Shown here: one piece after another, positions 1 to 9,813 of the stretch
How the letters are laid out: each line of letters opens with the position of its first letter
Position numbering within the stretch: the stretch's first letter is position 1
Source: an uncultured bacterium
Lineage (GTDB): Bacteria > Patescibacteriota > Gracilibacteria > Absconditabacterales > Absconditicoccaceae
Assembly: GCA_903904875.1 (NCBI GenBank)
Contig: CAIVEC010000015.1
Location: 1-54,861, forward strand
DNA: 54,861 nt
Reading direction: 5' to 3'
The notes under the pieces: generated by a model
Told to the model about the DNA's origin: nothing
What the model saw: the letters and a program-made list of their open reading frames with translations, nothing else
Databases searched by the model: none
Position numbers and translations under genes: made by a program

Positions 1-37
1 CTACATTAATTTCGTATTTAGATTCTAAATTTTGAAC

Positions 38-1324
38 ATGGCATTATCAAATATCCCACCCAAGGGAACGAGTGATCGATTTCCACAGGAGTTCACTGTG
101 CGTAAATATATTTTTGATACGTGGAGAGCGGTTTGTAAAAAATTCGGATATGAAGAATATCTGTGACCATTGGTAGAAAATGCTGCTATACGGAGAGCAA
201 AATCCGGTGAAGATATCTGATGAAGCGAACTCACCCTTATCACGGATAGGACAGGAAAAATAAGTGATCTTGCTCTCAGACCTGAGATGACACCTACCGT
301 CACTCGTATGGTGAGCAGGATATATCTGCAGGAACCTAAGCCTATCAGATTTTTTTCTATAGCGAATTTTTATCGCAATGAAAGACCGCAGAGATGAAGG
401 AATAGGGAATTCCGACAATTGAATATTGATATTTTCGGTAGTCATTCCTTGTATGCTGATTTGGAAATGCTACAGGTGGTCATAGAGAGCATGCTTGCTT
501 TCCAAACACCGAAAAAATCTTGGATATTGTACCTCAATAGTCGTCAGATCATTGATTATATCATAGATACAGAAGTATGATTGGCTGTAGACAAAAAAAC
601 TGAAGTCATAAGACTTATGGACAAACGAGAGAAGCTGGAGAGAAATGATTTCATCGCTATGTTGAAAGATCACGGATTGAATGATAAGCAAATTGATACT
701 ATTGTGACCTATCTATCAATAGATGATATCCAGTCATTGCCCAAGAAATTCCCTCAAATCATCAAGAATCAATGATACAAGGATATGTCAGAGATATTCC
801 TTAAACTTGAATCGTTATGATATACCTGATATTTCCAATTCAAATGAAGTTTGATCAGATGATTTGATTATTACGATGGTATCGTATTTGAGGTATTCGA
901 TCTGCATCAAGATAATAATCGTGCGATGTTCGGCGGATGACGTTACAATGGACTCGCTGAAATATTCGGAGGCACCAGTTTTCCAGCGGTGTGATTCGCT
1001 TCTGGAGATGAAGCTATGAAGCTCTTTTTGGAAAGCCGATGAATGATGGATACAATCCTTGCTCGTCAAAAAGACGTCATCTACTATATCCCTATGTTGG
1101 AAGAAGAATATTACGATACGTATTTTCAGATAGCCCAAACTCTGAGAAATACCTGAAACATGGTAGAACAATGATTGGAAATACAAGGAGTCGGCAAAGC
1201 TTTGCAATATGCCAACAAGAAAGAAATCTCATATGTTGTTCTTCTCGGAAAGGAAGAGATGAAGAAGAAAAAATATAAGATCAAAAATATGAAGACGGGT
1301 GAAGAGAAAGAGATTAGATTATAA
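38..1324 (+). CDS. hisS: Histidyl-tRNA synthetase
   Basis: Class II synthetase that charges tRNA-His in the cytoplasm. With TGA read as Gly the frame gives 428 residues, typical for bacterial HisRS. Visible are an N-terminal PPKGTSD segment, motif 1 around ALRPEMTPTVTRM, motif 2 as FYRNERPQRGRNREFRQ (one G is TGA), and the HisRS-specific RGFDYYDGIVFE and GGGRYNGL segments before motif 3. The C-terminal anticodon-binding domain is short. Several TGA codons sit at conserved glycines, so under the standard code it would look like a string of fragments. The ATG at 38 follows an AT-rich leader without a Shine-Dalgarno sequence. It ends in TAA. Confidence 0.95.
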
Positions 1325-1378
1325 AAATATATTTCTAAAGGAGAATATACATATTCTTGAAACAGAATATATAATCTC

Positions 1379-1420
1379 GACGTCGTAAAAAATTTCGATA
1401 TCTCAACCTTTTACTGCGTC
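1379..1420. repeat. Dispersed hairpin repeat, copy 1
   Basis: A 42-base imperfect inverted repeat with arms GACGTCGTAAAA and TTTTACTGCGTC, 55 bases after hisS. The arms pair over 12 positions with one U.G wobble and one mismatch. A near-identical structure lies at 32876-32918 with a different loop, so the arms are conserved and the loop is not. Role unknown; it could be a transcript 3' end or a dispersed repeat family. Confidence 0.7.
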
Positions 1421-1427
1421 TTGATTA

Positions 1428-1457
1428 AAAAAAGACCGGTAGATACACCGGTTTTTC
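1428..1457. terminator. Probable bidirectional terminator after hisS
   Basis: ACCGGT - AGATAC - ACCGGT hairpin preceded by a run of A and followed by TTTTT, so it can act on both strands. It closes the hisS transcript. Confidence 0.7.
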
Positions 1458-1825
1458 TCGTTGTTGGAATTTAATGTGGAAAATGTGGAGAGAGTACTCC
1501 TGCCAGAATACATATCCCATAGAAAACCACTAGTGATATACAGAATAACATAATGATTAAAGTTACTGGTCTTTGTCTGAAATAATTTATAAAATTTTTC
1601 ATAATTTGACATTTTTATTTTATATGTTATAAATTTTTTATCAACAAAAACAACTGATTTTTCCCTTGTCCCGCTGTGCGGGATAAATGCGACATCAAAA
1701 ATCTTTATGCACCGATTCTTGGTATAACTCTCGCATCCCCAAGAAGTCCGGGCGGTCGAGATAGGATTTTTGTGTCTTATTTTAGTAATGTCTTGATTTT
1801 TATGCTCAACTCTATACATTCGATA
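1458..1825. other. Gene-free spacer with degraded repeat-like sequence
   Basis: No convincing gene. The segment holds a small GTCCCGC...GCGGGA hairpin near 1670 and higher-GC patches (around 1675-1765) that differ in composition from the surroundings. The two ORF-track entries here (1403-1864 minus, 1676-1885 plus) show no family motif and run through the terminator or repeat blocks, so I read them as non-coding. It may be the remnant of a dispersed element; only a genome-wide search would show this. Confidence 0.4.
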
Positions 1826-1887
1826 GGAGCAAGACACAGGGAGCATGGAGCAAAAAATCTGCAACTTGTAACTTGCAACCTGTAACT
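1826..1887. repeat. Word-like composite repeat (GGAGCAAG block + CTGnAAC block)
   Basis: Two linked blocks of short, imperfect tandem words: first GGAGCA-type units, then an A run, then units like TGCAACTTGTAAC. The same order and wording appears on the minus strand at 36881-36950, inside the uvrD reading frame. Confidence 0.65.
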
Positions 1888-1913
1888 AATTTGTTTTATC
1901 ATTGTTGTATAAT

Positions 1914-3032
1914 ATGTCATTGCTTCAGTTTGTCATCATACTTGCTGCCGTAGTGTTCATTCTATTCGGACTAGACCTCTATAAACGCAAAAAAATGAAT
2001 GTCCTTCATTTCTTCGTGTTTTTTGTCGGTGGTGGAATGATTGTTATCTTTGCTTTGGATCAAAGTTTATTGGACCAATTCGGAAAATTCTTCGGTATCG
2101 CGAGAGGTGCTGATTTATTGGTATATATCTCACTCATCCTCTTATTCTACTTCTATATAGATCTGCTCAATAAGCATACCAAGGACAGATTTCAACTTAC
2201 CAGGTATATTTCTCAGGAAGCTATCAATGAATGATATGAACAAAACAAGGACCAGATTGTCAATCGACACAATACCCATGAAAAAGATGATTTTATTTTC
2301 AATATCAGGGTGTATAACGAAGAAAAGGAAGTAGGCAAGGTCATCGATGAAATCATTCATGCAGGATTCAGAAAATTAGTCCTTATCAATGACGGTTCGA
2401 GTGACAATACCTTGCAGATACTCCAAGAAAAAAAGAAACAACATCCTGATACGCTCATTATCATTCTTTCTCATACCATCAATAGGGGAGGCGGCGCTGC
2501 AAATCAGACAGGATATAATTTCATCAAGAAATACGGCGATGAACTCAAAATTAAATGGTTTGTATGATTTGATGCTGATGGACAGATGGATGTCAAAGAC
2601 ATGGAAACCTTTATGAAACATATTCATGCTGACCAACATCTCTGATTGGATCTTGAAAACAAAAGACCTGATCTCTATCTCGGTTCGAGATTTCTTGAAG
2701 GAAGCAAGGTAGAAAATATGCCAGGATTTAGAAAAGTGATTCTCTGGATTGCAAAAATAGTTACGAGAATTTTTTATGGAGCGAAAATTTCTGATCCGCA
2801 TAACGGATATAGAGTAATTGCTCTTCCTACGTTCAGAAAATTCGTCATCACTGCTGACGGCATGCATTACGCGAATGAAGTGAATGAGCAGATCAAAAGA
2901 TACCATATGAAATATAGGGAAATACCTGTTCATATCAGATATACTGATTATAGTCTCAAAAAAGGACAGAAAAATTCCAATAGTTTAAAGTTGGCTATGG
3001 AAATGATTTACAAGAAAATATTTTTTAGATAA
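1914..3032 (+). CDS. DUF2304 membrane domain fused to family 2 glycosyltransferase
   Basis: 372 residues. Residues about 1-95 form a DUF2304-like module with three hydrophobic helices. From about residue 125 comes a GT-A fold with RVYNEE, INDGSSDNT (nucleotide-sugar site) and the metal-binding FDADGQ motif, resembling dolichyl/polyprenyl-phosphate sugar transferases. In many bacteria DUF2304 and the GT are separate neighbouring genes; here they are one chain. Likely it transfers a sugar at the membrane for a cell-surface glycan; donor and acceptor are unknown. The ATG at 1914 is preferred over the upstream in-frame TTG at 1902, which overlaps a TATAAT. Confidence 0.85.
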
Positions 3033-3047
3033 TTTATATGTGATAGT

Positions 3048-4286
3048 ATGATAGACTTAAAAAAGGTGCGTGATGACGTCGAAGGATATAAAAGAATTTG
3101 CCAGCATAAAGGCAAAAAAATCGATGTGGAATGAATTCTCGCGAAAGATGATCAGAGAAAAGAATTTCAACAGAAGATAGATACCATGAAACATCAACAA
3201 AGCGAATTAGCCTCTAAAAAAGACTATGATGGAGCCAAAGCCTTGAAATGAGAGGTCCAATGATTGGAAAAAAAATATCAGAAAATAATTACTGAGCTTG
3301 ATAAGGAATTGCTGACTATGCCGAATACGGCTTTGCATCCTGATGTCCCTATCGGCAAAGATGAAACGGAAAATGTCGTTGTCAAAACGTTTGGAAAAGT
3401 CCCTAGCTTTGATTTTGAACCGAAAGATCATATCACCTTGATGAAACAGCATGATATGGTGGATGTGGAAAGAGGAGTGAAAATTGCTTGAGCCCGCAGC
3501 TATTTCCTCAAAGGCGATGGCATGCTTTTGGCGCAAGCAATTCTCCAATATACCTTGAAAAAACTTGTAGAAAAATGATTTACACCTATGGAAGTGCCGA
3601 ATATCGTTAATACGGAATGTCTTGTCGGAACGTGATATTTGCCTGGCGGAGAAGATGACGCGTACTGGCTGGAAAAAGATAACCAGCGATTGATCTGAAC
3701 ATCTGAAATTCCTCTGACTGCGTATCATATGGATGAAGTCTTGGATGAAAAAGAATTGCCGAAAAAATATTGCGGCTATTCCGCTTGTTATCGCAGGGAA
3801 GCATGAACGTATGGAAAAGATACGGCAGGATTGTATAGACTTCATCAGTTCATGAAAATAGAACAAGTGGTCATTTTGCCTGAAGATGAAAAAATGTCTA
3901 ACGAATATCATCAGCAGATTCTACAGAATGCTATGGATGTCCTTGATGATCTCAAAATCCCGTATCGTGTATTGCAGCTTTGTAGCTGAGATATGGCGAT
4001 TGGAAAATATAACTCTCATGACTTAGAATGTTGGATGCCTTCCCGTACATCATACGGAGAAACGCATTCCGTGACGTCATTTCTCGACTTTCAATCACGT
4101 AGATTAAATCTTCGTTATCGTGATGCTGAATGAAAAGTGAAATATTGCTATACCATGAATAATACGGCTATCGCCACTCCGAGAATCCTTATCCCTATCA
4201 TAGAAAACAATCAACAAAAAGATGGAACGATAAAAATTCCAGCGGTATTGGTACCGTATATGGGCAAAAAAATCATCGGAAAATAA
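3048..4286 (+). CDS. serS: Seryl-tRNA synthetase
   Basis: Class II synthetase charging tRNA-Ser; 412 residues. The N-terminal coiled-coil tRNA-binding arm occupies about residues 1-105. Catalytic signatures follow: [26 protein letters not shown] with [15 protein letters not shown] (motif 2), and a motif 3 region with [19 protein letters not shown]. Conserved glycines (REAG, GTSE, EGKVKYCYT) are TGA. It starts 15 bases after the glycosyltransferase gene and is probably co-transcribed with it. Stop TAA. Confidence 0.95.
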
Positions 4287-4308
4287 TATTTTTATTCATT
4301 GTATTCTC

Positions 4309-4719
4309 ATGAAGACTGAAAAATCTTGTGGTGCTATTATTTTTCGTAAATATCAATGAGCTATCGAATTTTTGATTGTTCAACAAAAGCAAGGCGGTCA
4401 CTGGTTTTTCCCGAAGGGTCATGTCGAAACAGGGGAGTCTGAAGAACAGACGGCGTTGAGAGAGATTTATGAAGAAATAGGATTGCAAGCACATATCCTT
4501 CCATGATTCAAAGAGATATTGTCCTATCATATCGATACTACGGATGTGGACAAAACGGTTGTATTTTTTCTTTGTACTGTTGCTTCGTGATCATTCACCA
4601 TGGCTGATGAATTACAAAATGTAGCTCGATTGTCTTATGAACAAGCACTACAACAATTGACTCATGATAATGCTAAAGCAGTGTTGACGAAAGCGTATGC
4701 TTTCCTTGCAGCATCGTAA
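4309..4719 (+). CDS. Nudix hydrolase, Ap4A pyrophosphohydrolase-like
   Basis: 136 residues, one Nudix domain. The Nudix box reads GHVETGESEEQTALREIYEE followed by IGL, with the catalytic REIYEE helix intact, and WFFPKGH precedes it. This spacing is typical of small bis(5'-nucleosyl)-tetraphosphatases that clear Ap4A made by aminoacyl-tRNA synthetases, which fits its place 22 bases after serS; the substrate is inferred. Two glycines are TGA. The spacer before the ATG is T-rich with no Shine-Dalgarno sequence. Confidence 0.88.
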
Positions 4720-4732
4720 AATGATTTTAGAA

Positions 4733-4760
4733 TTGAAAAGAAACATCGAATTCGTATATA
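4733..4760 (+). promoter_or_regulatory. Promoter for tRNA-Cys
   Basis: TTGAAA, 16-base spacer, TATATA; the mature tRNA begins 18 bases after the -10 box. Confidence 0.6.
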
Positions 4761-4777
4761 TGCAACACGGCCAAAAT

Positions 4778-4851
4778 GGCACCTTGCTAGAGTGGTCCAA
4801 TAGACGGGTCTGCAAAACCTTGGTTCGCCGGTTCGAATCCGGCAGGTGCCT
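4778..4851 (+). tRNA. tRNA-Cys (GCA)
   Basis: 74 bases. Acceptor arms GGCACCT and AGGTGCC pair fully, the T arm is CCGGTTCGAATCCGG, the anticodon loop CTGCAAA carries GCA, and the discriminator is U73, the known identity element for cysteine tRNA. The 3' CCA is not encoded. The top pair of the anticodon stem is imperfect. Confidence 0.93.
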
Positions 4852-4897
4852 TATATACTCTAGCTAATAGGACCGAGCGAAAGCTTCAGTTCCGTTG

Positions 4898-4932
4898 AAA
4901 AAAATCCTGGTGAATAGTCAGGATTTTTTTTA
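4898..4932. terminator. Bidirectional terminator between tRNA-Cys and smpB
   Basis: AAAAATCCTG / CAGGATTTTT hairpin with A run upstream and T run downstream; serves the + tRNA unit and the - smpB gene. Confidence 0.75.
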
Positions 4933-4944
4933 TATGAGTGTTTT

Positions 4945-5400
4945 TTATAAATGCTTTATTTCCCTGTCCATCTGTTTTTTGATGTCCCTTTCTTTGAGGA
5001 TCTGTTTTTTTTCCACTTTTCTTATGAGCTTAGCGACTCAGATTTTCAACTTAATCAAGCCGCGTTTATTGATGAATATCTCCAGCGGGATGATTGTCGT
5101 TCCTGATTTATCTAATGCAGCAGAAATTTTCGCTAATTCTTTTTTGGTAATCAATAATTTCCTTTTGCCTTTGGATTGATACCCAGGCACGAGCGCATGC
5201 GAAGTCTTTTCATACAGTGGCACGTCCATATTGAGGACTCGTAATTCTTTGTCTTCTAATCTCACAATACTGTCTTTGATATTCACATGGCTTGCTTTGA
5301 TTGATTTGACTTCGTATCACTTCAAAATGATTCAGACCTCATATTCCTTGTCGATCTCATAATCGTGATACGCGTGTCTATTTTTGGTGATAAGCTTCAT
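4945..5400 (-). CDS. smpB: SsrA-binding protein
   Basis: 151 residues, normal length for SmpB, the tmRNA partner in ribosome rescue. The N-terminus reads NRHAYHDYEIDKEYEVGI, with GYEVKSIKASHVNIKDS and the basic C-terminal tail that enters the decoding centre (KERDIKKQMDREIKHL). The ORF track starts it at 5286 because in-frame TGA codons (Gly in GYEVKS and EVGI) interrupt it; the table-25 start at 5400 restores the family N-terminus. No tmRNA gene was recognised in the window. Confidence 0.93.
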
Positions 5401-5515
5401 ATGAAGACTAATGAATAATGAAAAGTGAATAATGAAAAATGTCGGACTTATTTTGTAATGGACTATTGTAAATTACTATAGTTTATATTAAGATAAATTC
5501 ATACATTATTCATTA
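5401..5515. repeat. AT-rich word-repeat island between smpB and LiaF-like gene
   Basis: Contains GAATAATGAAAAGTGAATAATG-type units on the left and CATTATTCATTATTAATTC on the right, roughly inverted copies of each other. No open frame of note. It belongs to the same style of imperfect short-word repeats seen at 1826, 33958, 41141 and 46984. Confidence 0.55.
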
Positions 5516-6655
5516 TTAATTCTTAATTTTTAATTGTTTTTTAGCATCTACCCGGTTGATCTTCGTGTTTCCTGCTCAGAGATTGATATAGATATTTAGC
5601 GTCGTTTTGGCGGTTGCGATATTTTTTGATTGGAAATAATGTCCTGAAAGCGCATCAAATTCAGGCGTTTTAAGCATGCCTACAAAATGTTTATAATACA
5701 TTATTACTCATACATCTTTTGGAATATCTATGTCGACATTAGCTGCAGTGCCTTGGATCTCTATTTGGTTCCCTGAAAGTACATTTCCTACTCTTATCGT
5801 GATATCATCTATTCCAGCGTGAAATTTGAGCATTTTCCGTTGAAAGGTGCCCAGATCGATGGTATGCAATCAGAGAAGATTTTTTACATAAAGAAGATCT
5901 ATTATTTTATTGGTCGGTATAGTGAGATCGATATTGCTTGAGTGGTCTTGGAGTATGTTCCGATTGTTATCTTCATTGAGTTTTAAAAAGGCAACATTCG
6001 TGTTATTACCTGATGAAATCAATAAATTCCTATCTGAATTCCGTGTTCATTGGATAGCAGTATCTTCACCGCTTCCTTCAATGTACGAATTTCCCACCAA
6101 TGTCTGGATATACAGATTTGTCCTTGTATCTTTGTCTGTTTTCGGAAGCGTATAGTTGATAGCTTCTCCTGATTTCCGTTTACTTGATGGATTGAGTGAT
6201 GTATAAACGGATATAGTAAAGAGTCATCCCCACACTGCTAAGAAAATGATCAATCCGAATATCTTTCCGAATATCCCTCTATAACTCCGGATGATGATGG
6301 AACTCAATATGATGATGATAGGAAATACTTGATGGAGTTTGAAGCTATTTACTGAAAGCGAAATGATTCCTGTAGATTCTCCGAGCATGAGGAAGCCTAT
6401 AACAAGCAATGCTATGATGGTCAACGTCCTGAAGAATCCGTGTATCCTTTGTTTCTTATAGACGATTTTTTCTACAATCTGAATGACAGGTTGTTGGATT
6501 ATTTGTGGCTGTGGCGGCAAAGGTTCCTGCATTGGTGGAGGTGGAGGAGTATATGTCGGTACTGTTTCTTTGGCTTCAGAAAGATCTTCTTGTTTATCCT
6601 CTTTATCAAGATTTTTCCCTAATTCCTTTTCTACGAAATTTTTCGCTTCAACCAT
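5516..6655 (-). CDS. Membrane protein with LiaF/toast-rack-like C-terminal domain
   Basis: 379 residues. A charged N-terminus leads to a proline-rich stretch (YTPPPPPMQEPLPPQPQ, about residues 35-55). About four hydrophobic helices follow (residues 75-145, starting RTLTIIALLVIGFLML). The C-terminal 220 residues form a beta-rich repeat domain with lines such as VDIDIPKDVGVIMYYKHFVG, as in the LiaF C-terminal / adhesin-like toast-rack domains. LiaF proteins restrain cell-envelope stress kinases in Firmicutes; that role here is only an analogy. Six or more glycines are TGA, which is why the track shows only the first 143 residues. It follows glyS after 18 bases. Confidence 0.7.
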
Positions 6656-6673
6656 TACTGAGATATTACAAAA

Positions 6674-8077
6674 CTAAAACGTGATGTCTTCCGATTTGAT
6701 TCTTTTTTGTTTCATGCTATCTCTTTCCCTGATGGTGACGGTTCCGTCTTCCAGACTCTGATGATCAACCGTGATGCAATATGGCGTTCCGATCTCGTCT
6801 TGTCTGCGGTAAGACTTTCCTATATTTCCGCTATCGTCGAATTCGCACATATGATCTTTACTGAGTTTTTTGTAAATATCGTGAGCCATCTGGACCATTT
6901 TTTCATCTTTTTTTACCAACGGTATGACGGCGAATTTTATCGGAGCGATATTCTTATGAAATCTCGCTACGACTCTTGTCTGCTCAACTCCATTACCATC
7001 GGTATATTTTTCCTCGTCATATGCATCTATCATAGCAGTCAAAATAGCTCTCGTGAGACCTCGACTCGGTTCGATGACATGTGGAACATATCTTTTCCCT
7101 GTCAGCGGATCACTGTATTGCAAATCCTTGCCGGAAAATTTTATATGCTGGCTCAGATCATAATCTGTCCTATATGCGATACCTTGCAATTCTCCCCGTC
7201 CCCATGGAAATTCGTATTCCACATCAAACGTTCCTTTGCTATAAAACGCTAATTCTTCTTTATCATGCTCTCTGAATTTTAATTTTTTTTCACTGATTCA
7301 GATTTCGTCGATCCATCGCTTCTTACTTGTTTGCATCCATTCTTTGAACGCTTTGAGTCAGACTTTCTCGTCATTTTCTACGAAATATTCTATCTCCATC
7401 TGATAAAATTCCCTTACTCTGAACATGAAATTTCCTGGAGTGATTTCGTTTCTGAATGCTTTTCCTACTTGAGCGATACCAAATGGTATCCTGACTCTCA
7501 TGGTATCTAAGATATTCTTAAAATTCACAAAAATTCCTTGCGCTGTTTCCGGTCTGAGATAGATATCCATTCATTCACCTTCAATCACGCCTTGTTCTGT
7601 TTTGAACATCAAGTTGAATTTTTTTGGTTCGGTCCATTCACTCGCTCAGCACACCGGACATTTGACTTTTTTGGCTCATAGAAAAGCGAATAAATCTTCC
7701 GCAGGTGTTTTTTCTCCCGCTCGGTTTTTTGGAAGCTCCTTATCCTTGGATTTCAGGAGAGATTCTTCAATCAGTTTATCTGCCCTAAATCTTGATTTGC
7801 ATTTTTTACAATCAACTAATGGATCAGAAAAACCAGCTACATGACCTGATGCTTCCCGAACTTTTGGATTCATGAGAATCTGAGAATCTAGTCAGATGAT
7901 ATCTCCTCTTTCCTGAACGAAATATGTTCGTCGGCTATTTTCTATATTTCTTTTGATTTCCGTTCCATAAGGTCCCAAATCCCGAGCATTAGCTAATCAT
8001 CCATAAATATCTGATCCTGGGTAGGCGAAACCTCTTCTTTTGGCTCGTGAAACGATAGTTTCTAGGCTAAATCACAT
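6674..8077 (-). CDS. glyS: Glycyl-tRNA synthetase (single-chain class II type)
   Basis: 467 residues, homodimeric class II GlyRS type. Motifs include [18 protein letters not shown] near the N-terminus, a CX2C...CX2C zinc-like insertion ([10 protein letters not shown] and KCPVCGASEW), [19 protein letters not shown], motif 2 [20 protein letters not shown], and [16 protein letters not shown] (motif 3). Several glycines of its own frame are TGA, so the enzyme that must charge the UGA-reading tRNA-Gly itself needs the recoding. The start at 8077 (MGFSLETIV) is the only ATG giving a complete N-terminus. Confidence 0.94.
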
Positions 8078-8118
8078 AACAAAAAAAGTAATATACTAAA
8101 AAGTAAAGTATCATGAAG

Positions 8119-8146
8119 TATATAGGAAAAAGAGGGGGTTTTGCAA
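8119..8146 (-). promoter_or_regulatory. Promoter of glyS
   Basis: On the minus strand: TTGCAA, 16-base spacer, TATATA, about 42 bases before the glyS ATG. Confidence 0.6.
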
Positions 8147-8161
8147 TCAAAAAAGGGGGCA

Positions 8162-8207
8162 AAAAAAGTCCTCCAAAATTTGCAAATTTTTGAATTCCGA
8201 GTATAAT
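8162..8207 (+). promoter_or_regulatory. Promoter P1 with shared upstream box
   Basis: Box AAAAAAGTCCTCCAAAATTT runs into -35 TTGCAA (8180-8185); 16 bases later comes TATAAT (8202-8207). The box begins exactly 18 bases before the -35, as in P2 and P3. Confidence 0.75.
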
Positions 8208-8276
8208 TTGTGTAAGGAAGAAGGTCTTGCATATAACTATAATGCGATACACTATCAGTCTACTTGCTGTATTCTA

Positions 8277-8507
8277 GTGTTCTCACTATGGGTTTTGTAT
8301 CTAAAAGTGCTACACAAAAACAAAAACAAAACTGCCTATTATTTTATCCTTTTTGTAGCATCAAGCTTTTACTTACTCCTTGTAGTCTTCATTAGCTGGT
8401 ATAGTACTGTCAAAAACTGGTTTATACCTTTGTGTATATGTTGTTTGTATCGTATTGGTTGCGCATCCGCTTCGGTGGATACTGAAATCTCCGCTTTGCT
8501 AGTATAA
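8277..8507 (+). CDS. Possible small membrane protein
   Basis: Weak call. The open frame has two strongly hydrophobic stretches (KTAYYFILFVASSFYLLLVV and a Cys-rich one around WFIPLCICCLYRIG). The track start at 8190 lies between the -35 and -10 of P1, so it cannot be the real start. A GTG at 8277 is the first usable start and gives 76 residues. The GGAAGAAGGTC sequence at 8216 looks like a ribosome-binding site but is followed only by a 16-codon frame. An ATCCGC-TTCG-GTGGAT hairpin lies near the 3' end. The transcript could equally be non-coding. No glycine here is TGA. Confidence 0.3.
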   Translation: MFSLWVLYLKVLHKNKNKTAYYFILFVASSFYLLLVVFISWYSTVKNWFIPLCICCLYRIGCASASVDTEISALLV

Positions 8508-8598
8508 TAGCGAGGATCTGATTTTTGCAACGTTTTGTATACGAGTTCCTTCTTCCCTACCAAAAAAAACAGTCGAAAATGTTCATTAATATAGTCAT

Positions 8599-8644
8599 AA
8601 AAAAGTCATCGAAAATTTGATACATTGTCCTTCAAAAATATAGT
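8599..8644 (+). promoter_or_regulatory. Promoter P2 with shared upstream box
   Basis: Box AAAAAAGTCATCGAAAATTT, -35 TTGATA (8617-8622), 16 bases, -10 TATAGT (8639-8644). It reads towards P3. Confidence 0.7.
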
Positions 8645-8683
8645 TCATGTTTTTGATTGAATAATGGATCAAATTAAGTCCAT

Positions 8684-8729
8684 AAAAAAGTCATCTAAAA
8701 TTTGACAAATAAAAAATTTGGGGTATAAT
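8684..8729 (+). promoter_or_regulatory. Promoter P3 with shared upstream box
   Basis: Box AAAAAAGTCATCTAAAATTT, consensus -35 TTGACA (8702-8707), 16 bases, consensus -10 TATAAT (8724-8729). The box end and -35 form GTCA-N9-TGAC, a possible operator dyad. Drives the small ORF at 8799. Confidence 0.8.
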
Positions 8730-8798
8730 TAGAATAAGCAATCTTCTCTCAATACCATATATTCGTTTTCTACTGATATATGCTATAGGAAGAAGGTC

Positions 8799-8984
8799 AT
8801 GAATAGATACCGTGTTAACCCTTACCGGTTAGCATCGCTCATTAATCTACTGATTCCTGTACGCTGTGCACTTCAACGTTGTTATGATGAAATTAGCGTT
8901 ATCATGATAATTATAGTACATGTGTTTATGGGTGTTAGTATAGGCTTGCCCTATATGCTGCTAATCAAAATGGTTTATGAGTAG
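8799..8984 (+). CDS. Small single-helix membrane protein
   Basis: 61 residues with a basic N-terminus (MNRYRVNPYRL) and a hydrophobic helix (IMIIIVHVFMGVSIGLPYML), suggesting an inner-membrane peptide. It is preceded by GGAAGAAGGTC, a Shine-Dalgarno-like sequence that is rare in this window, and lies 70 bases after the consensus promoter P3. The same GGAAGAAGGTC is found behind P1. Stop TAG; none of its glycines is TGA. No family recognised. Toxin-like or signalling roles are possible but only guesses. Confidence 0.45.
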   Translation: MNRYRVNPYRLASLINLLIPVRCALQRCYDEISVIMIIIVHVFMGVSIGLPYMLLIKMVYE

Positions 8985-9084
8985 GATGTTTTTGTTTCTT
9001 ATTATAAAGTCTCTTTGTAGTAATTCTTGAACATCTTATGTCTCTTTATCGGCTTTCTTCCTTACCTACACAAAAACAAAAGAT

Positions 9085-9110
9085 AAAATCGCTTCTATGC
9101 GATTTTTTTT
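9085..9110 (+). terminator. Terminator of the P3 unit
   Basis: AAATCGC - TTCTAT - GCGATTT hairpin followed by eight T. About 100 bases after the 61-residue ORF. Confidence 0.75.
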
Positions 9111-9178
9111 CATTCTTGACTTGATAGGTCAAAAGTCTAGTATGACCATATTATTTATCTTCTGTTTTTTTTCACAGA

Positions 9179-9625
9179 ATGAGTGATTGTATTTTTTGTA
9201 AAATAGTCGCCGGAGAAATTCCGAGCGTGAATATCCGAGAAGATGATGATTTTATCGCTATCTTTGATATCTTTCCTAATTGCAAAGGTCAGACTTTGGT
9301 GGTTTCCAAACAGCATTTTGATTCTGATGTATTTACTATAGACGATGATCATTATACCAAACATCTTCTGGCAGTCAAAAAAGTTATTTCATTGCTTAAG
9401 AAATGATTATGACTACAAAGAGTTGCAGCAGTAATGGAATGAATGTGAGTCAATCATGCTCATTTCAAATTATATCCTATGCATGGAGTAACAGGTGAAT
9501 GGAAAGAATATATCTGAGGAAGAGAAATCTTCTTCGATGAATATCCTGGATATGTCACTACAGAAATTGGTCCTAAAGCTGATATGAACGAACTCCAGAA
9601 ACTCGCTGAACAAATCAAAAAATAA
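9179..9625 (+). CDS. HIT-family nucleotide-binding protein
   Basis: 148 residues. The N-terminal CIFCKIVAGEIPS is typical of HIT proteins, and GQTLVVSKQHF marks the nucleotide-binding core. The histidine triad reads VNHAHFKLYP: the first two histidines (HAH, including the nucleophile) are present but the third is Lys, so it is a variant triad. HIT proteins hydrolyse AMP-linked nucleotides; activity here is inferred. In-frame TGA glycines (LLKKGLGLQ, EGMGVNH) split it in the track. Confidence 0.85.
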
Positions 9626-9647
9626 ATATTTTATCGTATTTCTTGCC

Positions 9648-9785
9648 ATGCAGCAAAAAGAAACCATTGATAGATCATCTGAAGCTATCGCTCCTTGCAC
9701 CAAAAAACAAGGAATCATAGTACGCACGTTAAAAAGCATTTTTTCTGTTTTCAAACATATACCGATTATCCCTTTCAGGGGATAA
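9648..9785 (+). CDS. Possible 45-residue basic peptide
   Basis: Open frame MQQKETIDRSSEAIAPCTKK... ending FRG-TAA, where the stop lies inside the terminator stem. Starts 22 bases after the HIT gene. Ser/Lys-rich, with one moderately hydrophobic stretch. No family recognised, and it may be chance. Confidence 0.35.
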   Translation: MQQKETIDRSSEAIAPCTKKQGIIVRTLKSIFSVFKHIPIIPFRG

Positions 9786-9793
9786 TTTTTTTA
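9766..9793 (+). terminator. Terminator after HIT unit
   Basis: TTATCCC - loop - GGGATAA followed by seven T. Confidence 0.75.
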
Positions 9794-9813
9794 TTTTCTT
9801 ACCACATATTTCC

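Noticed and set aside
1403-1864. 153-residue minus ORF in the hisS-GT spacer
   Set aside because: Starts in repeat sequence, crosses a terminator, has no family motif and no ribosome-binding context.
4720-4860. Short ORF running through tRNA-Cys
   Set aside because: It overlaps the promoter and the whole tRNA; chance frame.
8190-8276. Track start of the 105-residue ORF
   Set aside because: The TTG lies between the -35 and -10 of promoter P1, so it would not be transcribed from it.
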